Assembly: GCF_024362485.1 (NCBI RefSeq)
Contig: NZ_CP101456.1
Location: forward strand, 372,001 to 436,000
Direction of reading: 5' to 3'
From: Natronobeatus ordinarius
Lineage (GTDB): Archaea; Halobacteriota; Halobacteria; Halobacteriales; Natrialbaceae
DNA length: 64,000 nt
The notes under the pieces are model-generated. The model was given only the letters and a program-made list of their open reading frames with translations, did not search any database and had not been told where the DNA came from. Positions 17,621 to 27,145 of this stretch are shown piece after piece. Within the stretch, counting starts at the first letter, position 1, and each line of letters begins with the position of its first letter. The translations under genes and the position numbers were made by a program.

Positions 17621-20600
17621 TCAGTCGATCGGATCGCCGGTTTTCCAGGCGTCGACCGCCGCACGCAGCAGGTTGGTGTCGACACTTCCACTTCGCCAGT
17701 CGTCGATCGCGTTCCGGAGCCCGTCTGTCTGGACAATTCCGTCGTCGTCGGCGTACGGTGCGAGCTCGTGGGGTAGTTCGACGAGCACGTCCTCGAGTAC
17801 GTCCCCGTCGCCGACCTCGAGGGTCATCGTGGTTGTCGCGTAGCCGGGTGCGCTCGCGGACAGCTCGTAGCTCTCGCCCGTTCCGGCGACCTGCTCGACG
17901 CTAAACTCGCCCGAAGCGTTCATCTCGGCGATGTACTCGCCTTGCTCGCCGGCGACGACGACGACGGCGTCGGGAACCGCGGCGCCGGTCGCCTCGTCTT
18001 CGACGATGCCGCTCACGGACGCGTTTCCAGCCGCGGTGACGTCGACTTCGATCGTGCCGTCAGTGTCGACGGTCGTCGCTTCGGAAACGCGTTCGTAGCC
18101 GTTCGCAACGACCGTGACGGTGTAGCCGTATCCACTGATGACTTCGTCCACCTCGTAGCCGCCGTCCGCATCGGTCGTCGTTTCGTATTCGATCTCGGTA
18201 GCTGCGTCGTCCAGTTCTACGATTACGGTTGCGTCGGCAACTGCCGCGCCCGTCACCTCGTCGCTCACCGTTCCCACGACGGTCGCCCGCCCGACTGGCT
18301 CGAACTCGAGGTTCTCGGTTTGCTGTTCGCCAGCGTCGACGGCTACGCCTGCTCGGCTCGCTGTCTCGTACGCTTCGTGGGCGGCCGTGAGCTCGTACGT
18401 TTCTTCGCCGGGGACGTTCTCGATCGTGTATTTCCCGTCCTCGTCGGTCGTCGCCTCGTACGCTCCGGCACCGTTTTCGGCTGTGACGGTCGCCCCGTCG
18501 ATTCCTTCCCCGGTCAGTGCGTCGGTCACCGTGCCGGTGAGCTCGGCGTCGCCCGAGACGACGAACGCTCGCACCTCGCTCGCCTCGTCACCGACGGCGA
18601 CCGTCTCTTGGACCGATTCGTAGCCCTCGGCGTCGACCGCCACGTCGTACGCCTCGCCGGTTCCGGGGAGGTTCTCGAGCGAATATTCGCCGCCCTCGTC
18701 GGTCGTCGTCTCGTACGTTCCGGCACCGTTCTCGGCGGTGACGGTCGCGCCATCGACCGGACCACCGGTTACCTCGTCGGTTACCTGCCCGGTGATCCCG
18801 GCGTTTCCGAACAGGCCGTGGGTTCGACTCGCTGACGTATCTTCCGTGAGGAACACGTCGGTCAGCTCGCCGTCATCGTAGCCGTCGGCTTCGATCGTGA
18901 AGTCGTAGGTGAACCCGCCCGGAAGCGGCGCCAGTTCGGCCGCGCCATCGTCGTCGGTCTCGAACGAATCACTCTCACCGAGCGTCCCGTTCGTTACGAT
19001 CACGGTTGCCCCGTCGATCGGACTCCCGGTTTCGGCGTCTTCGACCGTGAGCTCGATCGCCGCGTCGCCGGCGAGTTCGAAGTCGACGTCGGTCTCAGTT
19101 TCCCCGTCGCCGAGCTCGATGGTCTCACTCGTTTCGCCCCATCCATCGGGATCGACGGTCACGACGTACTCCTCACCGGTTCCGGCGACGGTGGCCGTGT
19201 ACTCGCCGTTCTCGTCCGTCTCGACGACGTACTCCTGCTCGCCGGACACTTCGACCTCCACGCCGTCGAGATCCGCTCCGAACGTTTCGTCCGTAACGGT
19301 CCCGCTGAGCGTTGCGGTCCCGGTCAGTTCGGCATCGAGGGTGTGGGTCGCCTCGTCTCCAACGGACTCGTCCGATTCGACGACGGTGTCGTAGCCGTCC
19401 GCCTCGATTTCGACGTCGTAGTCGTGTCCACCGGGAACGTTCTCGATGGTGTACGTGCCGTCGGCGCTCGTCGTCGCTTCGTATGCCCCCGTCCCGTTCT
19501 GGGCGGTCACGGTCGCGCCCCCGATCCCCCCACCGGTTTCTGCGTCGGTTATCTTCCCGTCGATCTCGGCGTTGCCGCCCAGCACATAGTTTGCCGACAG
19601 TTCATCGCCAGGACCGAACGAGCGGACCGGGATCTCGACCGGATCGTACCCCGGTTGTGAGAACGTGTACCCGTACGTGAAGCCGCCCGGGAGCACGATT
19701 TTCATGTTTCCGTCGCCGTCTGCCGTGAACGCGTCCTCGGCGACGCCGAACGTCTCGTGTTCGATGCGCACCGTCGCTCCCTCGAGCGGCTCGCCCGTTT
19801 TCCAGTCGCTGAGCGCAATGGAATCTCGCCCATCGCCGGTGATTTCGAAGTCTACGTCGGTCACGTCGTCGCCATCGTCGATGGTCACAGTTGTCGAGTT
19901 CCCGTCCCAGCCGGTTGGATCGACGGTCACCGCGTACTCCTCGCCCGTTCCGGGCACACTCTCGACGGTGTACTCGCCATTGTCGTCCGTCTCGGCGGTG
20001 TACGCCCCGAGTCCGTTCTCGACGGCAACTTCGATGTCTTCGATGCCCGTCTCGAACGTCGTATCCGAGACGGTGCCGCTCACCGACGCGTTCCCCGTCA
20101 GGCCGACGTCGCGGGTTTCGTCTCCGCCGTCGAGGGTGATGGGAGCGCTTTTCATCTCGTATCCGGATGCTTCGACCGTCAGGACGAACTCGCCCACCTG
20201 CCCGACCGCGAGTTCGTACGAGCCATCGCTGGCGGTTTCGGTTTCGTAGCTCTCCTCGCTGTCCTCGTGGTCGAGCGTCACTGTCGCGTCCGCAATGCCC
20301 GGCTCTCCGTCGGCAACCGCGTCGGTGACAGTGCCGTCGACGGTCAATGACTCGACCTCGATTGTTACCGTCGCCTCGTCGTATCCCGCGTCGTTCTCGA
20401 GGCGGTAGTCGAACGCGAACGTTCCGGGCTCGGTCGGTGCGACGAACTCGAGCGAGCCATCGGACTCGATCGTCAGGTCACCGCCAGCGAGGGCGGTCGT
20501 CTGACCGGCGTTGTACTCTGTCGCGTCGCCAGCGAGGTCGCCGCCGCCGAAACTCACGACTTCTGCGTCCGGTTCGCCAAGGTCGTCGGCGCCGTGACCG

Positions 20601-23101
20601 TGATCCTCGACGACGGAGGTGGTGAGCGTGTCGGCAGCATCGACCTCGAGATCGGCGTCGTTCGCTTCGGGTGGAGTTCCAAGCAGGTCGAACGAGAGGT
20701 CATCGACGTACGCGCGTGCATAGGCGTCTCCACCGAGGTCCATCTCGGCGGCGTTGTTGACGTGAATCCGTACCGTTGCGTGCGTCGCATCCTCCGGAGC
20801 GACAGTCGTATCCGAGAACGCGTCGAACTCCGTCGTTTCCTCGGAACGCATCTCGGAGAGGTCGACGTCGGCTTCCTCGTCGACGGTGAGGACCGTTCCG
20901 TCCTCGTCGAGGTAGTCGACTTCGAGCGTGACGTAACTGTCCTCGGGCGTCTCTTCGGTTCCGACGTATCCGGCCAGCTCGTACGTGAATCCGGGCCGGA
21001 CAGGAACCGTCTGCTCGGCGCTGGCGTCCTCGCCGTCGCCGACCGTGTCCCCGATGGCGTACGGCGGAACCGGGGGGTTCTGTTCGCCGTTCGGATCGAC
21101 CTCTCCGGAGCGCTGTGGGTCGATACAGCCGATTCCACCGCCCGACGGCGAGACGTCATCCCACGCGTCGAACGAGTCCGGGTCACAGTCGGTGTCGAAC
21201 AGGGTACTGTCTCGCACCCAGATCTCGACCGTCGCAGTGCTCGAGTCGTGTTCGTTCTCGATCTCGTACTCGAAGGTGTGGGCCCCGACGTCGGTCGGTT
21301 CCTCGAGGCTGAACGAGCCGTCGGCTTCGACGGTGAGCGTCCCGCCAGCAAACGACATCTCCTCACCGGGATCGTGGTCGGTCACGCTTCCCGAGAGGTC
21401 GCCACCGCCGAAGTTTACGAGTTCAGCTTCGGGAGTCCCCAGTTCGTCTACCCCGTTGCCCCAGTCATCGAACAGCGTGTCGTCGGGGTCGAACGTATGA
21501 TAGATGCCGACCTCGGTTTCGACGTCGCGGGCGTTTACGGGATCCTCGCTCGGATCATCGTCCTCGATCGAGAGGTCGTCGAAGTAGACGCCTGCAGGAT
21601 CTTCGTGTCCACTCGGGCGGACGACCGTAAGCCGGAGCGTCGCCCGTTTCGCGTCGTCGGGCGCGTCAGTGGTCTCCGTGAATCGGTCGAAATCCGTGGT
21701 CGATTCGGACTGGAGGTCCTCCAGTGTGAAACCCTCATCCGCGATCACGTGGCCGTCCGAATCGAGGTACTCGAACTCGACCTCCCCGGAGTAGTCGTCG
21801 GAGTCAGTTCCGTACAGTCCCGAAACGGTGTACGTTTCCCCACCGACGACGTAGACGGTCTGTTCGGTGTGGACCTCGTCGTCCAGCAGGATGTAATTGT
21901 CCGTGAACGACCGCTCTCCGACGGCCGTGTGATCGGTGTCGGTCCACGGTAGATCCTCGAGGTCATGACAGGAGATACTTTCCCCATCCCACCCGATGGG
22001 CTGGTCCTGCGCGTTGCTATCCCACTCGTCACACAGCGGGTTCTCCAATTCGTGATCGAGAATTTCGATCTCGACCGCCGCATCGTCGTGGTCGCCCTCA
22101 TAGCCCAGTCGATACTCGAACGCGAACGTCCCCGTCTGCGTCGGGTTCGTCAAACTGAACGAGCCGTCGGCGTTGACCTGTAAGTCGCCACCGGCGAGCC
22201 CGACTGTTTCTCCCGCCGCGTTGTCAGTGACACTCCCACCGAGGTCGCCACCGCCGAAGTGAGTGAGTTCTCCGGAGTCGTCGAACCCGCGGTCATCTTC
22301 GTCCTCACCGAACTCGTCATCGAAGAGCGTCCAGTCGGGAGCAAGGGTTTGCTCGATCCCCGTCTCGACACCATCGACGTCGAACGCCGTCGGTGCGTCG
22401 CTGAACTCCTGCAATCGGACGTCGTCTGCCCAGAGCAGCGGTCTATCGAGATCAAAATCTCCACCGTTTACCAGTATAATTCGAACGACCGCTTCGTCGG
22501 CGTTCTCCGGGGCGACCGTCGTCTCGACGAACTGGTCGGGTTCTGTGTGGTCTTCGGGCTGGAACTCACCGCTGTCTATCAGTCCGTCGTCGATGGGGGT
22601 ACCGTCGTCGAGAAACTGCACCTCGAACTGGGCGTAGTCGTCTGTTACGTCGTCCGACCCGACCCACACGCTGAACTGATACCCCGAACCGCCCGTTACC
22701 GGAACCGTCTGCGTGGCGACAGACTCGTCTGTCGAAGGTTCTAGATCCTCCCAATCGATGAAGACATACTCTCCTTCGATCGGGTCGGGCATGAACTGGT
22801 TTTCGGGCTCGTTACACTCGAGCTCGCCCTGTTCTACGGTCCAGTAGAGCGGTTCTTCACCCTCTCCTTGCCCATCCACGATGCACTGGGGATTATCCAG
22901 TAAATTGGGCCCCAGACTCCCCTCTTCCGAACTCGTTTCCTGCAGGTTCGAAAGCGCTGTTCCCCCTCGTTCGGCCGGACCACTCGCTATGGGACCGGTA
23001 CTGCCGTCAGCCGCCGCGCCGATCACTCCCCCGGCGAGGACGACACAGCCGACAATCAGGAACACCCCAAGTAACCTTAGAACCCGTCTAACACTCATCA
23101 C
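17621..23101 (-). CDS. Giant secreted multi-repeat surface protein with dockerin-like C-terminus
   Basis: 1,826 residues. An N-terminal Sec-type signal (Arg-rich start, hydrophobic core to about residue 30) shows export. Residues ~65-915 hold three similar units, each a beta-rich module starting with a Cys pair (DNPQC, ENPLC, DTDC) followed by a cadherin/Ig-like module with GGGDLxGSVTD and FAFEYRL-type ends. Residues ~918-1775 hold ten carboxypeptidase-regulatory/Cna-B-like repeats of ~86 residues (SGTVTD...G..I.GATV...ENGAGAYE...G.YTIENVPG). Repeats 2-4 and 5-7 match as a three-repeat block. The end (~1778-1826), with DGLRNAIDDWRSGSVD and LLRAAVDAWKTGDP, resembles haloarchaeal dockerin-like tails. 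Probably an adhesin or cell-surface stalk. The collar-domain gene lies upstream on the same strand. Confidence 0.85.
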   Translation of the reverse strand: MMSVRRVLRLLGVFLIVGCVVLAGGVIGAAADGSTGPIASGPAERGGTALSNLQETSSEEGSLGPNLLDNPQCIVDGQGEGEEPLYWTVEQGELECNEPENQFMPDPIEGEYVFIDWEDLEPSTDESVATQTVPVTGGSGYQFSVWVGSDDVTDDYAQFEVQFLDDGTPIDDGLIDSGEFQPEDHTEPDQFVETTVAPENADEAVVRIILVNGGDFDLDRPLLWADDVRLQEFSDAPTAFDVDGVETGIEQTLAPDWTLFDDEFGEDEDDRGFDDSGELTHFGGGDLGGSVTDNAAGETVGLAGGDLQVNADGSFSLTNPTQTGTFAFEYRLGYEGDHDDAAVEIEILDHELENPLCDEWDSNAQDQPIGWDGESISCHDLEDLPWTDTDHTAVGERSFTDNYILLDDEVHTEQTVYVVGGETYTVSGLYGTDSDDYSGEVEFEYLDSDGHVIADEGFTLEDLQSESTTDFDRFTETTDAPDDAKRATLRLTVVRPSGHEDPAGVYFDDLSIEDDDPSEDPVNARDVETEVGIYHTFDPDDTLFDDWGNGVDELGTPEAELVNFGGGDLSGSVTDHDPGEEMSFAGGTLTVEADGSFSLEEPTDVGAHTFEYEIENEHDSSTATVEIWVRDSTLFDTDCDPDSFDAWDDVSPSGGGIGCIDPQRSGEVDPNGEQNPPVPPYAIGDTVGDGEDASAEQTVPVRPGFTYELAGYVGTEETPEDSYVTLEVDYLDEDGTVLTVDEEADVDLSEMRSEETTEFDAFSDTTVAPEDATHATVRIHVNNAAEMDLGGDAYARAYVDDLSFDLLGTPPEANDADLEVDAADTLTTSVVEDHGHGADDLGEPDAEVVSFGGGDLAGDATEYNAGQTTALAGGDLTIESDGSLEFVAPTEPGTFAFDYRLENDAGYDEATVTIEVESLTVDGTVTDAVADGEPGIADATVTLDHEDSEESYETETASDGSYELAVGQVGEFVLTVEASGYEMKSAPITLDGGDETRDVGLTGNASVSGTVSDTTFETGIEDIEVAVENGLGAYTAETDDNGEYTVESVPGTGEEYAVTVDPTGWDGNSTTVTIDDGDDVTDVDFEITGDGRDSIALSDWKTGEPLEGATVRIEHETFGVAEDAFTADGDGNMKIVLPGGFTYGYTFSQPGYDPVEIPVRSFGPGDELSANYVLGGNAEIDGKITDAETGGGIGGATVTAQNGTGAYEATTSADGTYTIENVPGGHDYDVEIEADGYDTVVESDESVGDEATHTLDAELTGTATLSGTVTDETFGADLDGVEVEVSGEQEYVVETDENGEYTATVAGTGEEYVVTVDPDGWGETSETIELGDGETETDVDFELAGDAAIELTVEDAETGSPIDGATVIVTNGTLGESDSFETDDDGAAELAPLPGGFTYDFTIEADGYDDGELTDVFLTEDTSASRTHGLFGNAGITGQVTDEVTGGPVDGATVTAENGAGTYETTTDEGGEYSLENLPGTGEAYDVAVDAEGYESVQETVAVGDEASEVRAFVVSGDAELTGTVTDALTGEGIDGATVTAENGAGAYEATTDEDGKYTIENVPGEETYELTAAHEAYETASRAGVAVDAGEQQTENLEFEPVGRATVVGTVSDEVTGAAVADATVIVELDDAATEIEYETTTDADGGYEVDEVISGYGYTVTVVANGYERVSEATTVDTDGTIEVDVTAAGNASVSGIVEDEATGAAVPDAVVVVAGEQGEYIAEMNASGEFSVEQVAGTGESYELSASAPGYATTTMTLEVGDGDVLEDVLVELPHELAPYADDDGIVQTDGLRNAIDDWRSGSVDTNLLRAAVDAWKTGDPID

Positions 23102-23273
23102 CTCTTCAAGATACTATACATCTATATCACTTTCTCAATGAAAATTACAGCACTCAGTTACTGCTCGAACACTGTCATTTATCTCCTGCCGAAGTGTCGA
23201 GCCGCGCGTCGCCTCCAGCTTCGGTCGAAGTAGCTACCGACGACCAAAACCGGGGATCTCCGTGGACTGCCGG

Positions 23274-24302
23274 TCAGGGTCTCTGCGGGTAGATGCCCTG
23301 TATCGCGATAACGTAGTTCAGCGCCAGGAACGGCGACATGTTCTGGTGGGGCATTCCAGCTCCCGTCGGATGGATCGTGCCGTCGACGTCCATCGTTGCA
23401 TTCGCCCCGCTGCCCGTGTAGATGTCGGCATCACCTGAAACTCGTGCGAGTGCGTTCCCCACCGGCGACTGCTCATCGGCTCCTTGCCGACTCACGGGCA
23501 GGTTCGCTTTCAGCTCGTGTGTGTGATGGGGCATCTGGTTCTGCTCCAGCACGACTTTCTCTTCGCCACCCGAATCTCCGAGTTGCCGGGGAGTGAGACC
23601 GCCTCCATGACCCACCCCGATCGGCGTGCGACCCCGAAGGTCTGGAATCTCGAACGTCGTCTGTCCGTTCCCGCCGTAGGTCGTCCCGAGGAGCGAAAAC
23701 AGCGCCTGATTCTGAGAGACCTGTAACGTCGTACCGTTGCAGATCATGTATCCCTGTGGCGCGAAATTCCCCGCGAACATCCCAACGGTCCCGAGGTACG
23801 GCTCCATGCCGATTCCGAGACCGCTCGCGTCGTCCGTCGAGTTCGGACCGTCCACGTCCCCACCGTCGGGCGAGGCTTCCTGTGAACTCCCGAGCAGGTC
23901 AGCGGCGTCACGGTCGGGCGTGCGACGATTGAACACCGCCTCGTAGCGCGTCGCGTCCGGATCGAGCGTCGCCGCAGGGCCCAGTGTCACGTCGAACGGG
24001 TCGAGTCCACCACCTTCGAGGCGGTAGGTGTCCTGTTCCAGCGCCGTTCCCTCGTCGGCGTCGAACACCAGCGTGAACCGCTCCCACCCCTCGGTGACGT
24101 CCCAGGACGTGTCGACGGACTCGAGTTCCAGCCGCGTGTCCGCATTCGCGACCGAAAACGTGGTTCCCTCGTGGTCGATCAACTGCTGTAGCGACGGCGA
24201 ACCATCGCCTGCCGTCTCTCCGTTTTTTGTGTCGTGCATGAATATCGTGTCGTCAGTGTTCGTACCGTCGTCGTTTCCCCGTGACTCGTCGGATAGGCCC
24301 AC
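23274..24302 (-). CDS. DUF6916 plus phage tail-collar domain protein
   Basis: 342 residues from a GTG at 24302; an ATG at 24239 (residue 22) is a good alternative. An N-terminal DUF6916-like domain (~35-130) ends in TRYEAVFNRRT. The tail-collar domain (~165-340) reads GTVGMFAGNFAPQGYMICNG, FSLLGTTYGGNG and FEIPDLRGRTPIGVG, with PHHTHEL and a terminal LALNYVIAIQGIYP. Collar domains are found in phage tail fibres and in bacterial microcystin-dependent-type proteins. It has no signal peptide and no other phage genes nearby. It lies 172 bases upstream of the giant secreted protein on the same strand, which suggests linked function. Confidence 0.85.
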   Translation of the reverse strand: MGLSDESRGNDDGTNTDDTIFMHDTKNGETAGDGSPSLQQLIDHEGTTFSVANADTRLELESVDTSWDVTEGWERFTLVFDADEGTALEQDTYRLEGGGLDPFDVTLGPAATLDPDATRYEAVFNRRTPDRDAADLLGSSQEASPDGGDVDGPNSTDDASGLGIGMEPYLGTVGMFAGNFAPQGYMICNGTTLQVSQNQALFSLLGTTYGGNGQTTFEIPDLRGRTPIGVGHGGGLTPRQLGDSGGEEKVVLEQNQMPHHTHELKANLPVSRQGADEQSPVGNALARVSGDADIYTGSGANATMDVDGTIHPTGAGMPHQNMSPFLALNYVIAIQGIYPQRP

Positions 24303-24689
24303 ACTCGGCTGCGTTCCATCGACGGGTTCCGGGGAGAGTGGTGATCGAACAGCCAGAGTTGTAGTGGATTGTGAATAACTGTTCTCAGCACGGCGTTGCT
24401 GTTGTCACACTGTCAATTTCCGCGGGTCGTCGCGACCCGCGTTCGGATGGTGGTAATCGTGAAGCACCTGGGGAGTGGCCGAAACCGACTCCTCGGGCCC
24501 GGAGGGCGCTCGTCGTGACCGACGAGGCGCTGACCGTCGGGTGGCTGTTCCGCTTGCTCGGCCACAAGATCCAGCTGGAGACCGTTCAGGCTCTCGGATC
24601 GTCCCGGTCCAGCGTGACGGTGAACGGCTCCTGACCAGACGCACATACCCCATCGCGGATCGATCCAGCGTTCCGGCGTCTCGGTGCCC
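24303..24689. other. Intergenic region with hairpins, no gene seen
   Basis: 387 bases between the EamA transporter and the collar gene. Short open frames on both strands resemble no family. A perfect hairpin lies at 24421-24441, and a second inverted repeat (ctcgtcg-tgac-cgacgag) lies near 24510-24527. Confidence 0.6.
24421..24441. terminator. Perfect 9-bp stem hairpin with 3-base loop
   Basis: cgcgggtcg-tcg-cgacccgcg is a perfect GC-rich hairpin. There is no T-run, so it is not a typical archaeal terminator; a structured transcript end or protein-binding site is equally possible. Confidence 0.4.
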
Positions 24690-25589
24690 TCAGATCGTGA
24701 TCAACACCGCCCCGACGACGATCAGCGTCGCCCCGACGACCACCCCTCGAGTCACGCGCTCGAGGTCGCGGAGCAACACGGCCGCGAAGAGGATCGTGAA
24801 GAAGGGCGCCGTCGCCACGAGGGGATCGACGATGGCGATGCGTCCCTCCTCGAGTCCGAGCGCGGCCATCAGCGAGAGCATCGCGACGGTCGTCAGCAGG
24901 CCGCTACCGAGGAAGTAGACGTACGTCTCCCGGGGCATCGAGACCATCTCTCGCGTCCGGCCCCGGGCGAGCACGTACGCGAGGAGGGCGATGAGCCCGG
25001 CGGTCTCGTTGATCGTCACCGCCTCGAGCGCGGTGATCGGTGTCTCGAGCATGCCGTATCGGCGGGCGACGTTGGCGACGGCGAACGTCGCGGCGGCGGC
25101 GATCGGCCACAGCAGGTCACGGACGGTCCAGCCCTCGAGGTCGCCGCCGCGAGAGAGCGCGAGGACCGAGAGGCCGAACACGAGGATCACGATCCCGACG
25201 GCCGTCACGGGGCCGAGGGGTTCGCCGAGAGCGGCCAGCGCGATGACGGTCGCGAACAGCGGCCGCGTGCTCAGGATGGCGCTGTTGAGGCTTGCGCCCA
25301 CACGGTCGACGCCGACGAAGATGGTGATTCTCCCTAGCGCCGTCCCGATCACGCCCGCGAAGACGAAGACGAGCAACACTTCGGTCGTGAGGCCGGTGAA
25401 CGCACCGCCCCGATAGAACAGCACGATGGTGGTCCAGTAGATGACGAGTTCGACGAGCACGACCACCAGCGAGGCCTGGACCGAGTCGCCGCCAGCGGCC
25501 ATCCCTCGCTTGTCGAAGATGGGGGCGAATCCCCAGAACACCGCCGGCACGAGCGCGAGCACGACGACCTCGAGCGGGGCGCTCGTCAC
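24690..25589 (-). CDS. EamA/DMT-superfamily transporter
   Basis: 299 residues if translation starts at the GTG at 25589, where the hydrophobic domain begins. An in-frame GTG at 25673 would add 28 non-membrane residues. About ten hydrophobic segments in two halves are visible, with EamA features such as PAVFWGFAPIFDKRG and ASLNSAILSTRPLFATVIALAALGEPLG. Probably exports a metabolite; the substrate is unknown. Confidence 0.82.
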   Translation of the reverse strand: MTSAPLEVVVLALVPAVFWGFAPIFDKRGMAAGGDSVQASLVVVLVELVIYWTTIVLFYRGGAFTGLTTEVLLVFVFAGVIGTALGRITIFVGVDRVGASLNSAILSTRPLFATVIALAALGEPLGPVTAVGIVILVFGLSVLALSRGGDLEGWTVRDLLWPIAAAATFAVANVARRYGMLETPITALEAVTINETAGLIALLAYVLARGRTREMVSMPRETYVYFLGSGLLTTVAMLSLMAALGLEEGRIAIVDPLVATAPFFTILFAAVLLRDLERVTRGVVVGATLIVVGAVLITI

Positions 25590-25756
25590 GGCATGTCCCC
25601 CGAACGCGGACCGACGGTCATCGGCGGACGTGGGAACGGCAGCGGGGTTAGCGTTCCGGTACCGGAACGTCACGCCGAGACGACGCGGGATAACGCACGT
25701 CGAGTTGTCGGCGAACAGTTAAGGTAGTCGATCGATTACCGGGCAGCCGTGTCTCG

Positions 25757-27067
25757 ATGAGCTTCCCGCTCACGCCCGCCGAGACGGGCTCGTTCCCGTG
25801 GTCGAGTTACGACCTCGTCCTGACGGTGCTCGCGACGCTCGGCTCGACCGCCCGGTCGGAGGCGCTCGCCGCGTGGCTCGAGTCGGCCACCGGCGGCCGG
25901 TCGTGGCTTGCGGTCCCGGTTATTCTCGTCGGCTCGTACCTGCTGGCTCGACTCGTTCAGTGGTGGAGTCGTCGACGGCTGGCGGGCTCCGAGGAGCGGG
26001 CGACCACGTCGTTCGGGCGGGCGGTGTTCGAGGAGATCCACGCCCCGTTGGCGGCCACCATCGCGCTGTTCGGGGTGTATCTCAGTCTGGTCGTCATCGA
26101 CCTGGTCGTCCTCGACCTGGTCGAGTCGAGTGCCGTCCTCGTCGGCGTCGTCTCGACCGCGCTGGTGGTGCTCTGGGCGCGGGCGTCGGTCCGGATCGGC
26201 GGCCGCTGGATCGAGTACGTCAACGAGACGGGCGTCGAGTACGAGTTCGCCCCGATCTTCAAGAACCTCTGGACGATCGCCATCGTCGTCGGCGCCGGGT
26301 TGCTGGTGGTCTCGATCTGGGAGCTCGAGCTCACGCCGTTTCTCGCCTCGGCCGGCATCCTCGGTATCGTTCTCGGCTTCGCCGCCCAGGACGCCATCGG
26401 CAACCTGATCGGCGGCGTCGCCCTCTACTTCGACAACACGTACAAGATCGGCGACGTGATCCGGATCGACGACGAGATGCGCGGGACGGTCACCGACGTC
26501 GGCATCCGGAGTACGACGGTGTTGACCGAAGACAACCTGCTCGTGACCGTGCCGAACGCCGTGTTGAACTCCACGCAGGTCGTCAACGAGAGCGCTCCAC
26601 AGCGCCACATGCGCCTGCGAATTCCGATCACAGCCGCCTACGGCACCGACTATCACGAGGTCGAGGAACTCGTCATCGAGGTCGCCAGGGAGTGCCCGCT
26701 CGTCCGCGACTCGCCGGCGCCGAAGCTGCTCTTTTCGGAGTTCGGCGACTCGGCGCTGGTGTTCGAGCTCCGGCTGTACATCAACCACCCGCTGGTCGAA
26801 AAGCGCGCGGTCGATCAGATCAACCGCGGCGTCTACGACGCCTTCGACGAGGCCGGGATCACGATTCCGTTCCCCCAGCGGGAACTCAGCTTCCTGGACG
26901 ACGGGACCGAACACCGCTTCGACGACCGGCTGTCGGCTGCCGATCCCGCTTCGACCGCCGACGGGACGCCACCGACTGCAGACGGGACGTCGCCTGCCGA
27001 CGACCGGACGCCATCGGCTGTCGATTCCTCGGATGCCCCAGACGCCCCACGCGACGACTCGGGGTGA
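25757..27067 (+). CDS. MscS-family mechanosensitive channel
   Basis: 436 residues. Four or five hydrophobic segments precede the pore-helix region LTPFLASAGILGIVLGFAAQ and the MscS signature AIGNLIGGVALYFDNTYKIGDVI, then the beta domain (GTVTDVGIRSTTV) and a C-terminal alpha/beta domain to FPQRELSFL. The last ~60 residues are a low-complexity acidic tail with repeated TADGT. It releases solutes on hypo-osmotic shock, relevant to a halophile. Confidence 0.93.
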   Translation: MSFPLTPAETGSFPWSSYDLVLTVLATLGSTARSEALAAWLESATGGRSWLAVPVILVGSYLLARLVQWWSRRRLAGSEERATTSFGRAVFEEIHAPLAATIALFGVYLSLVVIDLVVLDLVESSAVLVGVVSTALVVLWARASVRIGGRWIEYVNETGVEYEFAPIFKNLWTIAIVVGAGLLVVSIWELELTPFLASAGILGIVLGFAAQDAIGNLIGGVALYFDNTYKIGDVIRIDDEMRGTVTDVGIRSTTVLTEDNLLVTVPNAVLNSTQVVNESAPQRHMRLRIPITAAYGTDYHEVEELVIEVARECPLVRDSPAPKLLFSEFGDSALVFELRLYINHPLVEKRAVDQINRGVYDAFDEAGITIPFPQRELSFLDDGTEHRFDDRLSAADPASTADGTPPTADGTSPADDRTPSAVDSSDAPDAPRDDSG

Positions 27068-27145
27068 GTCGCCACGAGCGTCCCGACCCGCCCGTGATCG
27101 GGGCCAGGACTACCATTATTGTCGTCCGTCGCGTATGTCCCGCTG

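Noticed and set aside
23274-24302. Provirus at the tail-collar gene
   Set aside because: No integrase, head, portal, terminase or other tail genes and no att-like duplication were seen, so the collar domain alone does not support a provirus.
24371-24634. 87-codon plus-strand ORF before the EamA gene
   Set aside because: No family resemblance and no promoter; its later part (WLFRLLGHKIQLE) looks protein-like but is not enough to call a gene.
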